64,000 bases of DNA from Ornithinibacter aureus (GCF_009858245.1 NZ_VMSB01000001.1:1364001-1428000), one strand, 5' to 3'. Numbered from the stretch's first letter, positions 12,077-21,110 are shown. Numbers and translations are program-made. Notes: generated by a model from the sequence alone, not told the origin.

Positions 12077-12991
12077 ATGTTCCGCACCCGCGCGCTGGCC
12101 CTGGCCGCCGTCGCCTCGACCGCCCTCGCCCTGACCGCCTGTGGTTCCGACTCCCTCTCCGAGGGTGACGCGAGCGCCACTCCCGAAGCCTCGACGAGCG
12201 CCCCGACCGTCGACGAGGCCCTGGTCGCCAAGCTCCCCGAGAGCATCAAGAGCGCCGGCGTCATCAAGATCGGCACCGACGCCACCTACCAGCCCAACGA
12301 GTTCCTCGACGCCGACGGCAAGACCGTCATCGGCATGGACGTCGACCTCTTCGACGCGGTCATGGCCAAGTTCGGGGTCAAGACCGAGTGGGTCCCCTCC
12401 GCCTTCGACGCGATCATCCTCGGCGTCCAGAGCGGCAAGTACGACGTCGGTGTCTCGAGCTTCACGGTGAACAACAAGCGCATGGCGCAGGCCACGATGG
12501 TCAGCTACTTCAAGGCCGGCACCCAGTGGGTGACCCAGAAGGGCAACCCGAAGGCCATCAACCCCGACGACGCGTGCGGCAAGACCGTGGCCGTGCAGAA
12601 GGGCACCGTGCAGGCCGACGTCGACCTGCCCGCCCGCCAGAAGGCGTGCACGGATGCCGGCAAGCCGGAGATCAACGTCCTCGTCGACGCCGACCAGGCC
12701 AAGGTGACCGCCAGCGTTCAGTCGGGCAAGGCCGACGCTATGCTCGTCGACCTCCCGCCGGCCATCGCCGCGGTCGACCTGACCGGTGGGCAGCTCGAAC
12801 TGCTCGGCGAGCAGTACGACTCGGCCCCGTACGGCTACGTCCTCAAGAAGGAGGACACCGCGTTCGGTGAGGCCATCGTCGAGGCGCTCAAGCAGCTGGA
12901 GTCCGAGGGCACGTACCTCGAGATCCTGACCAAGTGGAAGACCGAGGGCGGCGCGATCAACGACTTCGCCGTGAACCCGACGGTCTCCTGA
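12077..12991 (+). CDS. polar amino-acid ABC transporter, substrate-binding lipoprotein
   Basis: 304 residues. The N-terminus MFRTRALALAAVASTALALTA then Cys21 is a lipoprotein signal with lipobox LTAC. The mature part is a family-3 solute-binding protein: KIGTDATYQPNEF, GMDVDLFDAVMAKFGVKTEW, FTVNNKRM and VAVQKGTVQ. The start is ATG 12077 after GAAAGGA; the frame opens further upstream but only this start gives a signal peptide. It is first in a three-gene operon with permease and ATPase and probably binds glutamine/glutamate-type or other polar amino acids; the ligand is not resolvable. Confidence 0.92.
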   Translation: MFRTRALALAAVASTALALTACGSDSLSEGDASATPEASTSAPTVDEALVAKLPESIKSAGVIKIGTDATYQPNEFLDADGKTVIGMDVDLFDAVMAKFGVKTEWVPSAFDAIILGVQSGKYDVGVSSFTVNNKRMAQATMVSYFKAGTQWVTQKGNPKAINPDDACGKTVAVQKGTVQADVDLPARQKACTDAGKPEINVLVDADQAKVTASVQSGKADAMLVDLPPAIAAVDLTGGQLELLGEQYDSAPYGYVLKKEDTAFGEAIVEALKQLESEGTYLEILTKWKTEGGAINDFAVNPTVS

Positions 12992-12995
12992 CGTC

Positions 12996-13940
12996 ATGAC
13001 GTCGACCACGCAGGACCGGCCGGGCCGCATCGAGGCCCGGCCGGTCCGGCACCCCTGGCGGTGGGTGGCCATGGCCGTCATCGCGGTGCTCGCCGCCATG
13101 ATGGCCAGCTCGTTCCTCACGAACGAGAAGTGGAACTTCCCCTTCGCGTTCGAGATCATGCAGCAGAGCCCCGTCATCGAGGGCCTGTGGAAGGGCACCA
13201 TCTTCGGCACGGTCGGGGCGATGATCCTCGGCATCGGGCTCGGGGTCGTGCTCGCCGTCATGAGACTGTCGACCAACCCGGTACTGCGCGGGGTCGCGTT
13301 CGTCTACACCTGGTTCTTCCGGGCCATCCCCCGCTACGTCCTGCTCGTGCTCCTCGGCACCGGCATCGGCTTCCTCTACCCCGTGTTCGACATCGGGGTG
13401 CCGTTCGGTCAGCAGATCGGCAACGCCCTGGGCATCGAGGGTGGTCTGACGTTCTTCCAGCTCGACTACAACAGCATCTCGAGCACCATCTGGGTCGGCA
13501 TCCTCGGCCTGGGTCTGTCCGAGGCCGCATACATGGCCGAGATCGCCCGCGCCGGCATCCTGTCGGTCGACAAGGGCCAGACCGAGGCCGCCCAGGCGCT
13601 CGGCATGCCCCCCGGCAAGACGATGCGCCGCGTCGTGCTGCCCCAGGCGATGCGGGTCATCGTGCCACCCACCGGCAACGAGACCATCGCCATGGTCAAG
13701 GACACCTCACTGCTCGCAGCGGTCCCCGTCATCGTCGAGCTGTTCTACCAGAGCTACCAGTTCGGCCAGCGCAGCTTCCAGATCATGCCCGGCATCGTCG
13801 CGGCGACCATCTGGTACCTCATCGTCTGCTCGATCCTCATGGTCGGCCAGTCCCGCCTCGAGCGCTACTACGGCCGTGGCTTCGGAGCAGTCCCCAAGAA
13901 GACCCAGGCCAAGCTCACCAAGATCGGGGCGGACCACTGA
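12996..13940 (+). CDS. polar amino-acid ABC transporter, permease
   Basis: 314 residues of the HisM/GlnP type, with at least five transmembrane segments. The first is near residues 22-40 and others fall around 60-85, 95-120, 180-205 and 270-290. The EAA-like cytoplasmic loop is [20 protein letters not shown], which contacts the ATPase. The start is 4 bp after the binding-protein stop and its stop overlaps the ATPase start, so the unit is one operon. A single permease gene suggests a homodimeric channel. Confidence 0.92.
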   Translation: MTSTTQDRPGRIEARPVRHPWRWVAMAVIAVLAAMMASSFLTNEKWNFPFAFEIMQQSPVIEGLWKGTIFGTVGAMILGIGLGVVLAVMRLSTNPVLRGVAFVYTWFFRAIPRYVLLVLLGTGIGFLYPVFDIGVPFGQQIGNALGIEGGLTFFQLDYNSISSTIWVGILGLGLSEAAYMAEIARAGILSVDKGQTEAAQALGMPPGKTMRRVVLPQAMRVIVPPTGNETIAMVKDTSLLAAVPVIVELFYQSYQFGQRSFQIMPGIVAATIWYLIVCSILMVGQSRLERYYGRGFGAVPKKTQAKLTKIGADH

Positions 13941-14782
13941 TGGCCGACTCCACGGCCCGAACCGGCTCGGATGCCGCACCGCTCGTCCACGCCGTCAACG
14001 TCACCAAGGCGTTCCACGGCAACGAGGTGCTCAAGGGCATCGACATGGACGTCGCCCGCGGCGAGGTGGTCGTGCTCCTCGGCCCGTCGGGGTCGGGCAA
14101 GACCACGTTCCTGCGCTGCATCAACCAGCTCGAGACCATCGACGGCGGCCGCATCTGGGTCGACGGCGACCTCATGGGCTACGAGGACCGCGGCGGGGTG
14201 CTGCACCACCTCACCGACAAGCAGATCGCGGGACAGCGCCGCGAGATCGGGATGTGCTTCCAGCGGTTCAACCTGTTCCCGCACAAGACGGTGCTCGAGA
14301 ACATCATCGAGGCCCCCACCCAGGTCAAGGGCGTCAGCAAGGCCGAGGCGACGGCTCGTGCCCTGGAACTGCTCGAGCAGGTGGGGCTGTCCGACAAGCC
14401 GGCCGCCTACCCGTCGCAGCTGTCCGGCGGGCAGCAGCAGCGAGTGGCGATCGCGCGGGCCCTGGCGATGGACCCCAAGCTCATGCTCTTCGACGAGCCG
14501 ACGAGCGCGCTCGACCCCGAACTCGTCGGTGAGGTGCTCAAGGTCATGCGTGACCTGGCCGAAGGCGGTATGACGATGATCGTCGTCACCCACGAGATGG
14601 GCTTCGCCCGCGAGGTCGCCGATCGCGTCGTCTTCATGGACGCCGGCGTCGTCGTCGAACAGGGCCCCCCGTCGGAGGTCATCGGCAACCCCCAGCACGC
14701 CCGCACCCGGGCCTTCCTGTCCCGCATGCGCCAGGAGGAGGCCGCACACGCCGCCGCCCAGGACCCCATCGCACAGCGGTGA
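13940..14782 (+). CDS. polar amino-acid ABC transporter, ATP-binding protein
   Basis: 280 residues with a full ABC ATPase set. Walker A is GPSGSGKT (about 51-58), the Q-loop region is [13 protein letters not shown], the signature is LSGGQQQR, Walker B is [12 protein letters not shown] and the switch His is in VVTHEMGFA. The family is GlnQ/HisP. The first 18 residues are a variable tail. The start overlaps the permease stop by one base. Its own stop overlaps the GTG of the following S26 peptidase gene, tying the nickel SOD maturation gene to this operon. Confidence 0.94.
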   Translation: MADSTARTGSDAAPLVHAVNVTKAFHGNEVLKGIDMDVARGEVVVLLGPSGSGKTTFLRCINQLETIDGGRIWVDGDLMGYEDRGGVLHHLTDKQIAGQRREIGMCFQRFNLFPHKTVLENIIEAPTQVKGVSKAEATARALELLEQVGLSDKPAAYPSQLSGGQQQRVAIARALAMDPKLMLFDEPTSALDPELVGEVLKVMRDLAEGGMTMIVVTHEMGFAREVADRVVFMDAGVVVEQGPPSEVIGNPQHARTRAFLSRMRQEEAAHAAAQDPIAQR

Positions 14783-15117
14783 GACCCCGGTCGCTGATGC
14801 CGCTGCCCGCCCTCGTGCGGGTACGGGGGGTCTCGATGCTGCCCACCCACCGCGAAGGTGACGTCCTGCTCGTGGTGCGTGGGCGGCATCCGCGCCCCGG
14901 TCAGGTCGCCGTCGTCCGGCTGCCCCCGGACTCCGCTGGCACCCCGAGACCGCTGTCGGTCAAGCGGATCACCGGCCCCGACCCGGACGATTCGACCCGG
15001 TGGTGGATCGACTCCGACAACGCTGCCCAGGGGCTGACGTCCTTCGACGTCGGTTCACTCGCGAGCGAGGACATCGTCGCCGTCGTCGTCGGTCGTGTGT
15101 GGCGGCCGCTGAGGTAG
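14779..15117 (+). CDS. sodX: S26-family signal peptidase-like protein, nickel superoxide dismutase maturation protease
   Basis: 112 residues with an S26 peptidase core: catalytic Ser in [18 protein letters not shown] (about 17-20), Lys in LSVKRI (about 58), then [16 protein letters not shown]. It lacks the transmembrane anchor of LepB-type enzymes and sits directly upstream of sodN, as SodX proteases that cleave the Ni-SOD leader do. It starts with GTG overlapping the ABC ATPase stop. Its TAG stop is also the start of the TAGGTT -10 box of sodN. Usually sodX follows sodN; here it precedes it. Confidence 0.85.
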   Translation: MRPRSLMPLPALVRVRGVSMLPTHREGDVLLVVRGRHPRPGQVAVVRLPPDSAGTPRPLSVKRITGPDPDDSTRWWIDSDNAAQGLTSFDVGSLASEDIVAVVVGRVWRPLR

Positions 15118-15120
15118 GTT
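15115..15120 (+). promoter_or_regulatory. -10 box of the sodN promoter, overlapping the sodX stop codon
   Basis: TAGGTT begins exactly on the sodX TAG stop. sodN starts 41 nt downstream with an AGGAGAGAG ribosome-binding site, so sodN has a short leader of its own. No clear Nur operator is visible. Confidence 0.5.
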
Positions 15121-15161
15121 GATGGGGACCGCGAGATCCCCACATCCTCAGGAGAGAGACC

Positions 15162-15557
15162 ATGCTGTCGCTGTTCCGCATCACCGATGTCTCCGCCCAC
15201 TGCGACCTGCCCTGTGGCGTGTACGACCCCGCTCAGGCCCGCATCGAGGCCGAGTCGATCAAGGCGATCATCGCCAAGGTCGCCGACAACGACGACCCCG
15301 ACTTCCGCACCCGTGCGATCGTCATCAAGGAGCAGCGCTCCGAACTGGTCAAGCACCACCTGTGGGTGCTGTGGACCGACTACTTCAAGCCCCCGCACTT
15401 CGAGAAGTACCCCGAGCTGCACACCCTGGTCAACGAGGCCACCAAGCTTGCTGGCGCCTCCGGCACCAAGGGCGAGCTCGACGCGGCGAAGGCCGACGAG
15501 CTGCTCGCCAAGATCGACGAGATCGCCACGATCTTCTGGGAGACCAAGAAGGCCTGA
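15162..15557 (+). CDS. sodN: nickel-containing superoxide dismutase
   Basis: 131 residues. After a short propeptide (MLSLFRITDVSA) comes the nickel hook HCDLPCGVYDP, in which His1, Cys2 and Cys6 of the mature enzyme bind nickel. The rest is the four-helix Ni-SOD domain (AESIKAIIAK, KEQRSELVKHHLWVLWTDYF, KPPHFEKYPELH). SodX is expected to cleave just before the His. It disproportionates superoxide in the cytoplasm. The ribosome-binding site is AGGAGAGAG. A strong terminator follows 30 bp after the stop. Confidence 0.98.
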   Translation: MLSLFRITDVSAHCDLPCGVYDPAQARIEAESIKAIIAKVADNDDPDFRTRAIVIKEQRSELVKHHLWVLWTDYFKPPHFEKYPELHTLVNEATKLAGASGTKGELDAAKADELLAKIDEIATIFWETKKA

Positions 15558-15587
15558 ATCTCGGCCTTCTGACGTTTCTGCCAGCAG

Positions 15588-15622
15588 CCGCTCGGCACGC
15601 CCCCGTCGGGTGTGCCGAGCGG
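15588..15622 (+). terminator. terminator after sodN
   Basis: 11-bp perfect stem (15588-15598 with 15612-15622), extendable inward by four pairs including a wobble to leave a 5-nt loop, and followed by TTT. It lies between sodN and the convergent manA. Confidence 0.85.
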
Positions 15623-15638
15623 TTTGCTGCAGCAGGGG

Positions 15639-16799
15639 TCAGGACGACGGGGGCGGAACGCTTGCCACGTAGACCTCGCCGGCGCCCTCGAGAGCGACCG
15701 CTCCCTCACCGGCGGGCAGGAATGCCGACTCGGCATCACCCAGGTCGAGCACCCGGGAGCCCGAGCGAAGGGTGACCGCACCCCGCAGGCAGAACGCGAT
15801 GCGAGGGCCCCGGCCACCGGGCAGGACACGCCCGGGCGTCACCCGGTAGAGCACGAACCGGTCCGACGCGCTGTCGAAGACCTCGAGGCCAGGCTCCACC
15901 GTGCGTCCGCGACCGGCGATGCCTCCGGCGCGCGGGTCGACGATCCGCAGGAGCTCAGCGACGTTGACCTCCTTGCTGGTCAGCCCAGCGCGCACCACGT
16001 TGTCGGAGTTCGCGAGCACCTCGATCCCGAGCCCTCGCACGTACGAGTGCAGCACTCCGGCCGCCACGTCGACGTACTCCCCCGGCTCGAGCACGCGGTA
16101 GTGCATGAGCAACAGGACGACGAGGCCGATGTCGTCGGGGTGTTCCTCGGCAACCCCGACGATGGCGGCGGCCGCGTGCCCGAGGTCATCTCCCGACGAC
16201 TCGAGCCGGACACAGGCGGCGACGACCGATCGTGCGAACTCGTCGACGTGCTCCGCCGGGGTCGCGAGCACGAGGGCCAGCGTCTCGTGCACCGGGTCCG
16301 CCGCCGCCGACGCCTGCTCGACGATCGTCGTGAACCGGTCGACGTCCAGGCGCCGAGCCAGGTCGACGACCTCGTCGAAGCTGCGCATGCCGACGAACAC
16401 CTCGAAGGGGGCCAGCGCCAGCAGCAGCTCGGGTTTGGCCCAGTCGTCGACGTAGACGGCGTCGCTGGTCCGGGCGCGCTCGGAGCACGCCTGTTCGGCG
16501 GTGGGGTGGGCTTGGATCGAGATGGCACGCCCTGGCGCAAGCACCTTGAGCAGGAACGGCAGCCGAGGGCCGAACCGATCGATGCAGTCAGCCCCCAGCT
16601 CCTTGACGGCATCGGCGGCGATGACGGCGGCGAGGTCTGGGTTGCCCGGGCGATCGGTGCCGCTCGGGCCGCCCTCGTGGGCACCCATCCACAGTTCGGA
16701 CTCCGGTTCCGGGCTCGGGATGTCACGCCCTTGCAGGCTGGCGATCGAGACGTGCGATCCCCACGCGTCGGAGAAGACGACGGGCGTCAGGCGATCCAC
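15639..16799 (-). CDS. manA: mannose-6-phosphate isomerase, class I
   Basis: 386 residues of the type I phosphomannose isomerase cupin family: DAWGSHVSIA, the zinc-site motif ISIQAHPT (Gln and His, about 93-100), KPELLLALAPFEVFVGM, VDVAAGVLHSYVRGLGIEVLANSDN (positions about 280-304) and a C-terminal cupin tail. It interconverts mannose-6-phosphate and fructose-6-phosphate for mannosylation and GDP-mannose supply. The start is GTG 16799. A TAGCAT box about 70 bp upstream may be the promoter. Confidence 0.92.
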   Translation of the reverse strand: MDRLTPVVFSDAWGSHVSIASLQGRDIPSPEPESELWMGAHEGGPSGTDRPGNPDLAAVIAADAVKELGADCIDRFGPRLPFLLKVLAPGRAISIQAHPTAEQACSERARTSDAVYVDDWAKPELLLALAPFEVFVGMRSFDEVVDLARRLDVDRFTTIVEQASAAADPVHETLALVLATPAEHVDEFARSVVAACVRLESSGDDLGHAAAAIVGVAEEHPDDIGLVVLLLMHYRVLEPGEYVDVAAGVLHSYVRGLGIEVLANSDNVVRAGLTSKEVNVAELLRIVDPRAGGIAGRGRTVEPGLEVFDSASDRFVLYRVTPGRVLPGGRGPRIAFCLRGAVTLRSGSRVLDLGDAESAFLPAGEGAVALEGAGEVYVASVPPPSS

Positions 16800-16877
16800 G
16801 GCAGGGCAGCTCTCGGGTGGGTGTGTGGGCCAGCTCGGCGGGCACGTGCCGAGGCGGGGGACGAGCGACCTCAGATG

Positions 16878-18209
16878 CTAACGCGATTCACGGGCCCCGG
16901 GCCCAGACCGGCCGGGGGCAGTGGCCGACGTCACCACGGCAAGCGCCGTCACGACCTCGGGGTCGTATTCGTACCCCAGACCCAGCTGGATCCGCTCGAG
17001 CGCGGCGTCGATGGCCGAGGCTCCCGAGTCCCCCTGGGTGAGGTCGTCATAGGCGTTGGCCACCTTGATGATCCGGCTCCCGAGAGCGACGTCCTCGCCG
17101 AGTTCGCGCACCCGCCGGTACGGGGTGGGCACCGACTCGACGATCGAGGCGATGTCCTCCAGCCCTGAAGCCCGACGGATGATCCGAGCGCCTTCGCTGG
17201 AGATCTCCAGCTGGTCACTCGGTGCAGCCAGCACCGTGGCACCCCCGGGTATGGGCTCGGTCAACGAGATCTGGCCCAGGTCATGCAGGAGTGCCGCGTA
17301 TTCGACGTCCCGCAGCTCACGACCTGACAGGCCGAGCACCCGGCCCATCCGTACGCTGGACAGCGCGACCCGCTCAGCGTGCCCCGACGGGGTGTACCCA
17401 CCCGCCTCGGTGAGAACCGAGAGGATGGCGATCGTCTGTCGGTAGATCTCCCGGTTCCTCGAGGCCCGGTCCACGGCGACGTACGTGATGGCGAGGGGGA
17501 ACAGCGCGACGGGGAGGGCGAGCAGGCCCAGCTGCGGTGCCATGAGCGCCACCATCGGGCCCGTGGTGATGACCGCATAGGTCAGCGGGGCCACCTCTCC
17601 GACCTCGTCGCGCAGTGCGGAGGTCCAGGCCGTGCGCTGACGTTCCGAGCGCACCGCGGACGACAGACCGATCTCGACGGTGAGGCCGACGGCGGCAATG
17701 ACGAGGAGGCCGGCAGCCACGACCGGGAGGGGCACCTGCTCACCGTCGTCGAGTTCCCACAGCGGCAGCCCCCACGGGCTCGCTGCCCGCGCCAACCAGG
17801 CGGCTACACCGACGCCGACGAGGCGGGCAGCCATCTGGTCGACCCGCACGACACGACCGAAGGTCCTGCGCACCACCGCCGCGAGGACCAGACCCGTCGC
17901 CACGATCAGCACGACGACTCCGGAGGGCACGTCGAAGGTCGGCTCGCCCGCGATGTCCCCGACGAACGCGAGTGCCAGCGCCGATGCCGAGGCGAGCGGC
18001 GCGGCTTCCCTCCTGCTCGGCATCCGCAGACGCACCAGCTCTCCGGCCACGAGGGCGACGACGAACACCGCAATCGTCCGGTAGTGCACGCCCGATGCCC
18101 AGCCAGCGCTGCCGAGTGACGTCGTGACCGCTGCAGCGATCGTGAGGATACCCAGGGTGAGGAGGGCTGCTGCTCTGGGTCGCTCGAGGAGCGGACGCAG
18201 GACACTCAT
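16878..18209 (-). CDS. membrane-anchored HD-domain protein (HD-GYP-like, GYP not conserved)
   Basis: 443 residues. About the first 250 form several transmembrane segments (LLTLGILTIAAAVTT, FVVALVAGELV, VVVLIVATGLVLAAVV, LPVVAAGLLVIAAVGL, LGLLALPVALFPLAIT). The C-terminal 190 residues are an HD phosphohydrolase-type domain with LLHDLGQISL, a downstream GARIIRRASGLEDIASIVE and RIIKVANAYDDLTQ. That order is like HD-GYP cyclic-di-GMP phosphodiesterases, but no HHExxxGxGYP is present. It overlaps the upstream paralogue by 4 nt (ATGA). Catalytic function is uncertain. Confidence 0.75.
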   Translation of the reverse strand: MSVLRPLLERPRAAALLTLGILTIAAAVTTSLGSAGWASGVHYRTIAVFVVALVAGELVRLRMPSRREAAPLASASALALAFVGDIAGEPTFDVPSGVVVLIVATGLVLAAVVRRTFGRVVRVDQMAARLVGVGVAAWLARAASPWGLPLWELDDGEQVPLPVVAAGLLVIAAVGLTVEIGLSSAVRSERQRTAWTSALRDEVGEVAPLTYAVITTGPMVALMAPQLGLLALPVALFPLAITYVAVDRASRNREIYRQTIAILSVLTEAGGYTPSGHAERVALSSVRMGRVLGLSGRELRDVEYAALLHDLGQISLTEPIPGGATVLAAPSDQLEISSEGARIIRRASGLEDIASIVESVPTPYRRVRELGEDVALGSRIIKVANAYDDLTQGDSGASAIDAALERIQLGLGYEYDPEVVTALAVVTSATAPGRSGPGARESR

Positions 18210-19495
18210 GCGCCACCCACGTTTGCCCTGCGCACGAGCGCCTGCTCGAGGGCCGGCAGCAGGTCGTGGTCCCTCGGGGAACGGGCTCGCAGGATCGCCA
18301 TGGCCTCGTCATGGGTGAGCACCCGGCCGTCAGGGGTACCGACCTCGGTCAGAAGGTCGTACTCATCGGCGAGCCCGACGACCAGCGCGGCCAAGCCCAG
18401 GGCCGCTCCCTCGGCGCCGGAGCCCAGAGCCTCGCGGTGGTGGGCCACAGCATCCACCGACCCCGCGAGGAAGCTGACCTCCTGCACCAGGCGAGCTCCT
18501 CGCTGCGGGTAGTCGCGCAGCGAGGCTCCGGCACCGATCGACTCGCGGCGCACCGTCGCCGTCGGCAGCGTCGTCAGGCCCAGGTCGTGCAGCATCCCCG
18601 CAGCCCGGATGTCGGCAACCACCGCAGGACGCAGTCCGAGGGACTCGGCCATGTGGACGCTGAGCTGGGCCACCCGGGCACTGTGCCCCGTGAGGTGCGG
18701 GGCCTTGGACTCCACCGCACCGACCAGAACCCCCAGCGCCCGCTCATGACCCTTGACCTCCTCGCTGTACTGGGCGAAGGCCCACCGCGCCACGAGCAGA
18801 GGTGGAAGCACGAGGACGACGCCAGCCGGGCCGAGCCCCACCGGTTCCCAGAGGACCACGAGGATGAACGCGATGACGCCGTACCCGAGTTGGTTGGGCC
18901 CGCTCGTGACCAGCATGCGCCAGATCTGGGTGCGGACCGGCACCCCTTGGGCAAGCCTGACGACTGCGGCGATGAGCAGCAGGTTCGCAAGCGCCTGGAC
19001 GACATCGGCGACGAGGATCGGGAAGCCGACGGCCCGAACGATCTCCCACGGACCCGGCAGGCCCGCACCCCCCACCACCCCACCCGCAGCCCGGTACACG
19101 ACGGCCCCGAACACCCCCAGCAGGGCGAACATGCCAGTGTTGAACAGGCGAGCCCGCCACGGCTGCTTGCCCCTCTGGAGCGGGCCCACGAGGATCCCGA
19201 CGATGCCCGCCCCCGCGGGTCCCACGAGGGCCATGGAGGCCACGAGCACGATGCTGGAGAACGACAGGCTGACGCTGTTCGTCGTGAGCCCGATGCTCCC
19301 CTGCCACCACGTGAGCACGGCGAGGACGACCAGGACGGCCAGTGCCACGTCGATGACGAGGCCGTCGATGCGGATGGCCGCGGCCGTGGCACCAAGCCCT
19401 GCAGTGAAGACGACGGCAACGAAGACGCTGACCGCTGACGGACGCACGACTCGTCCGACGGTGGGGCGATGCCCCGCAGAGCCAGTCGTCGACAT
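18206..19495 (-). CDS. membrane-anchored HD-domain protein (paralogue of the next gene)
   Basis: 429 residues from ATG 19495 (GTG at 19501 is an alternative). Multiple hydrophobic segments occupy the first about 240 residues. A C-terminal HD-type domain has HSARVAQLSVHMAESLGL, MLHDLGLTTLP, AHHREALGSGAEGAAL and LVVGLADEYDLLT. The HHREALGSG segment sits where HD-GYP proteins have HHExxDGxGYP, so it is closer to a working HD-GYP than its downstream neighbour. The two are coupled by a 4-nt overlap and probably arose by duplication. Their substrate, possibly a nucleotide second messenger, is inference. Confidence 0.72.
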   Translation of the reverse strand: MSTTGSAGHRPTVGRVVRPSAVSVFVAVVFTAGLGATAAAIRIDGLVIDVALAVLVVLAVLTWWQGSIGLTTNSVSLSFSSIVLVASMALVGPAGAGIVGILVGPLQRGKQPWRARLFNTGMFALLGVFGAVVYRAAGGVVGGAGLPGPWEIVRAVGFPILVADVVQALANLLLIAAVVRLAQGVPVRTQIWRMLVTSGPNQLGYGVIAFILVVLWEPVGLGPAGVVLVLPPLLVARWAFAQYSEEVKGHERALGVLVGAVESKAPHLTGHSARVAQLSVHMAESLGLRPAVVADIRAAGMLHDLGLTTLPTATVRRESIGAGASLRDYPQRGARLVQEVSFLAGSVDAVAHHREALGSGAEGAALGLAALVVGLADEYDLLTEVGTPDGRVLTHDEAMAILRARSPRDHDLLPALEQALVRRANVGGA

Positions 19496-19510
19496 CAGCA
19501 CACGCTGGGT

Positions 19511-19726
19511 TCAGCCGCCCCAGCCCCAGCCGAGCCCCGTCTCGGCCTCACCGTTCCCGACCTCCGGGACCACCAGGTCCACGACCACCACCAGCTCGTC
19601 GGCCTCCGCACTCACCACGACGGCGGGCTCGCCCGGGACGTCCTGCGACGCATGCGCCACCGCCGGTGCGCCCAGGGCCATCGCGGCCAGCGCTGCGGCA
19701 GCGAACACCGTTCGAATTCGGGTCAT
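19511..19726 (-). CDS. small secreted protein of unknown function
   Basis: 71 residues. A Sec signal peptide (TRIRTVFAAAALAAMALGAP, cleavage near AVAHA-SQD) is followed by an acidic, valine-rich mature peptide of about 45 residues ending GLGWGWGG. The start ATG 19726 is favoured by AGAGGA six bases upstream; an in-frame ATG at 19741 lies inside a tandem repeat. It is immediately upstream of the HD-protein pair and may be in their operon. I recognise no family. Confidence 0.55.
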   Translation of the reverse strand: MTRIRTVFAAAALAAMALGAPAVAHASQDVPGEPAVVVSAEADELVVVVDLVVPEVGNGEAETGLGWGWGG

Positions 19727-19731
19727 GACAT

Positions 19732-19769
19732 GTCCTCTCATCCAGCGCCCGTCCTCTCATCCAGCGCCC
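19732..19769. repeat. 19-bp perfect tandem repeat, two copies
   Basis: The unit GTCCTCTCATCCAGCGCCC occurs at 19732-19750 and again at 19751-19769, just upstream of the small secreted protein gene. It may be an operator pair or a simple duplication. Confidence 0.8.
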
Positions 19770-19923
19770 CTCCCCGTTCCACAGGCGCCCTGAACCTCGA
19801 GTGTCCCACGACCGGGACGGACGTCGGGTCTCCTGTTGCCACCGATGTGCGACAATCATTCGTGAACGTTGCTGCCCTTCGCGGCAGTCACGCGTATCGA
19901 CTCCCCCGACGAAAGGCAGCCTG

Positions 19924-19998
19924 ATGAGCAAGCGCGCCCGCAAGCGTCGCTCGCGCAAGGGCAACAAGGCCAACCACGGCCGCAAGCCCAACGCCTGA
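19924..19998 (+). CDS. 50S ribosomal protein bL37 (AURKAIP1/COX24-type small protein)
   Basis: A 24-residue, highly basic peptide, MSKRARKRRSRKGNKANHGR plus KPNA, nearly the mycobacterial bL37 described from ribosome structures. It binds the large subunit. A GAAAGGCAG ribosome-binding site lies about 8 nt upstream and a terminator hairpin follows 22 bp after the stop, so it is a single-gene unit. It is easily missed because of its length. Confidence 0.92.
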   Translation: MSKRARKRRSRKGNKANHGRKPNA

Positions 19999-20020
19999 GC
20001 GCACGCACCGCACGACGAAA

Positions 20021-20050
20021 CACCCGGCACGCCATCTGGCATGCCGGGTG
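20021..20050. terminator. terminator between bL37 and rsrA (convergent)
   Basis: 13-bp stem with one wobble (20021-20033 with 20038-20050), 4-nt loop ATCT, followed by TTCT on the plus strand. Confidence 0.85.
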
Positions 20051-20102
20051 TTCTGCGTCGTGGGTGGCCCGTTCGTGGCGCGTGGCCCCGTCCTGGCTGC
20101 GG

Positions 20103-20381
20103 TCAGCGCTCGTTCTCCACCTGGATCATGGTGATGCGGGCCATGATCTGGGTCCTGACGGCCATGGGCGCGGTCTCCCCCTGGCACGAGCGCCGCACCA
20201 CCTGCTTGAGGGCCACGTCGAGGTCGTGCTCGGCCAGACAGGGCTGGCACTCACCGAGGTGAGCGGCGACCCGCCGAACGTCGTCGGCGCTCATCTCGCC
20301 GTCGAGGTACTCGAAGATCCGGTGCAGGACCTCGGAGCAGTCACCGTGGCCGACATGGGTGTCGTTGGCGTCAAGGGTCAT
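20103..20381 (-). CDS. rsrA: zinc-containing redox anti-sigma factor (RsrA/RshA type)
   Basis: 92 residues with the ZAS motif: a His upstream ([13 protein letters not shown] region) and HLGECQPCL (HxxxCxxC, about 41-49). In RsrA/RshA these residues bind zinc and form a disulfide under thiol stress, releasing the cognate sigma factor. The gene overlaps sigR by 4 nt (ATGA), the usual translational coupling of this pair. Confidence 0.94.
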   Translation of the reverse strand: MTLDANDTHVGHGDCSEVLHRIFEYLDGEMSADDVRRVAAHLGECQPCLAEHDLDVALKQVVRRSCQGETAPMAVRTQIMARITMIQVENER

Positions 20382-21013
20382 GACTCCTCCTGGGTCCCGA
20401 AGCCACGCTCGCGGGCGTAGTCGGTGAGCAGCGCACGCAGCTGACGGCGGCCACGGTGCAGACGGGACATCACGGTGCCGATGGGCGTGCCCATGATCTC
20501 TGCGATCTCCTTGTAGGCGAAGCCCTCGACGTCGGCGAGGTACACGGCCATCCGGAAGTCGTCCGGGAGCTCCTGCAGGGCCCGCTTGACCTCGGAGTCA
20601 GGAAGGTGCTCCAGCGCCTGGGTCTCCGCGGACTTCAGCCCGGTGCCGGTGTGCGACTCTGCCCGCGCCAGCTGGTAGTCCTCCACCTCGGCCGCGTCGG
20701 ACTGCAACGGCTCGCGCTGCTTCTTGCGGTAGGTGTTGATGTAGGTGTTGGTGAGGATGCGGTACATCCACGCCTTGAGGTTGGTTCCCGGCTGGTACTG
20801 GTGGAAGGCGGCGTACGCCTTGGCGTAGGTCTCCTGGAGGAGGTCCTCGGCATCCGCCGGGTTGCGGGTGGTGCGCATCGCTGCGGCGTACAACTGGTCG
20901 AGGAGCGGCAGGGCCTCACGCTCGAAGCGGGCCTGACGCTCTGCCGTGGACTCGGTGGCGACGTCGATCGGCTCGGCAGGGCTCTCGTCGACGGGCGTGG
21001 TTGGAGTGGTCAT
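20378..21013 (-). CDS. sigR: thiol-stress ECF sigma factor SigR/SigH
   Basis: 211 residues. Region 2 contains [34 protein letters not shown] and [20 protein letters not shown]. Region 4 contains [20 protein letters not shown] and [19 protein letters not shown]. It is close to SigH of M. tuberculosis and SigR of Streptomyces. The start ATG at 21013 sits 8 nt after a TAGGCT box. A SigR-type promoter lies about 100 bp upstream, and an in-frame GTG at 21067 with AAAGG nine bases before it could give an 18-residue-longer form. Confidence 0.95.
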   Translation of the reverse strand: MTTPTTPVDESPAEPIDVATESTAERQARFEREALPLLDQLYAAAMRTTRNPADAEDLLQETYAKAYAAFHQYQPGTNLKAWMYRILTNTYINTYRKKQREPLQSDAAEVEDYQLARAESHTGTGLKSAETQALEHLPDSEVKRALQELPDDFRMAVYLADVEGFAYKEIAEIMGTPIGTVMSRLHRGRRQLRALLTDYARERGFGTQEES

Positions 21014-21021
21014 CACTTCCC

Positions 21022-21027
21022 AGCCTA
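21022..21027 (-). promoter_or_regulatory. housekeeping -10 box proximal to sigR (leaderless)
   Basis: TAGGCT on the minus strand ends 8 nt before the sigR ATG, giving a leaderless constitutive transcript for the short SigR form. Confidence 0.55.
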
Positions 21028-21110
21028 TCCGGGCCCGGCGCGGGGCCGTGGTGTCGAGGACGAGCACGGTGTCGAACCTTTCGGAGGGCGAACGTCGGAA
21101 CAGGTCGGTC

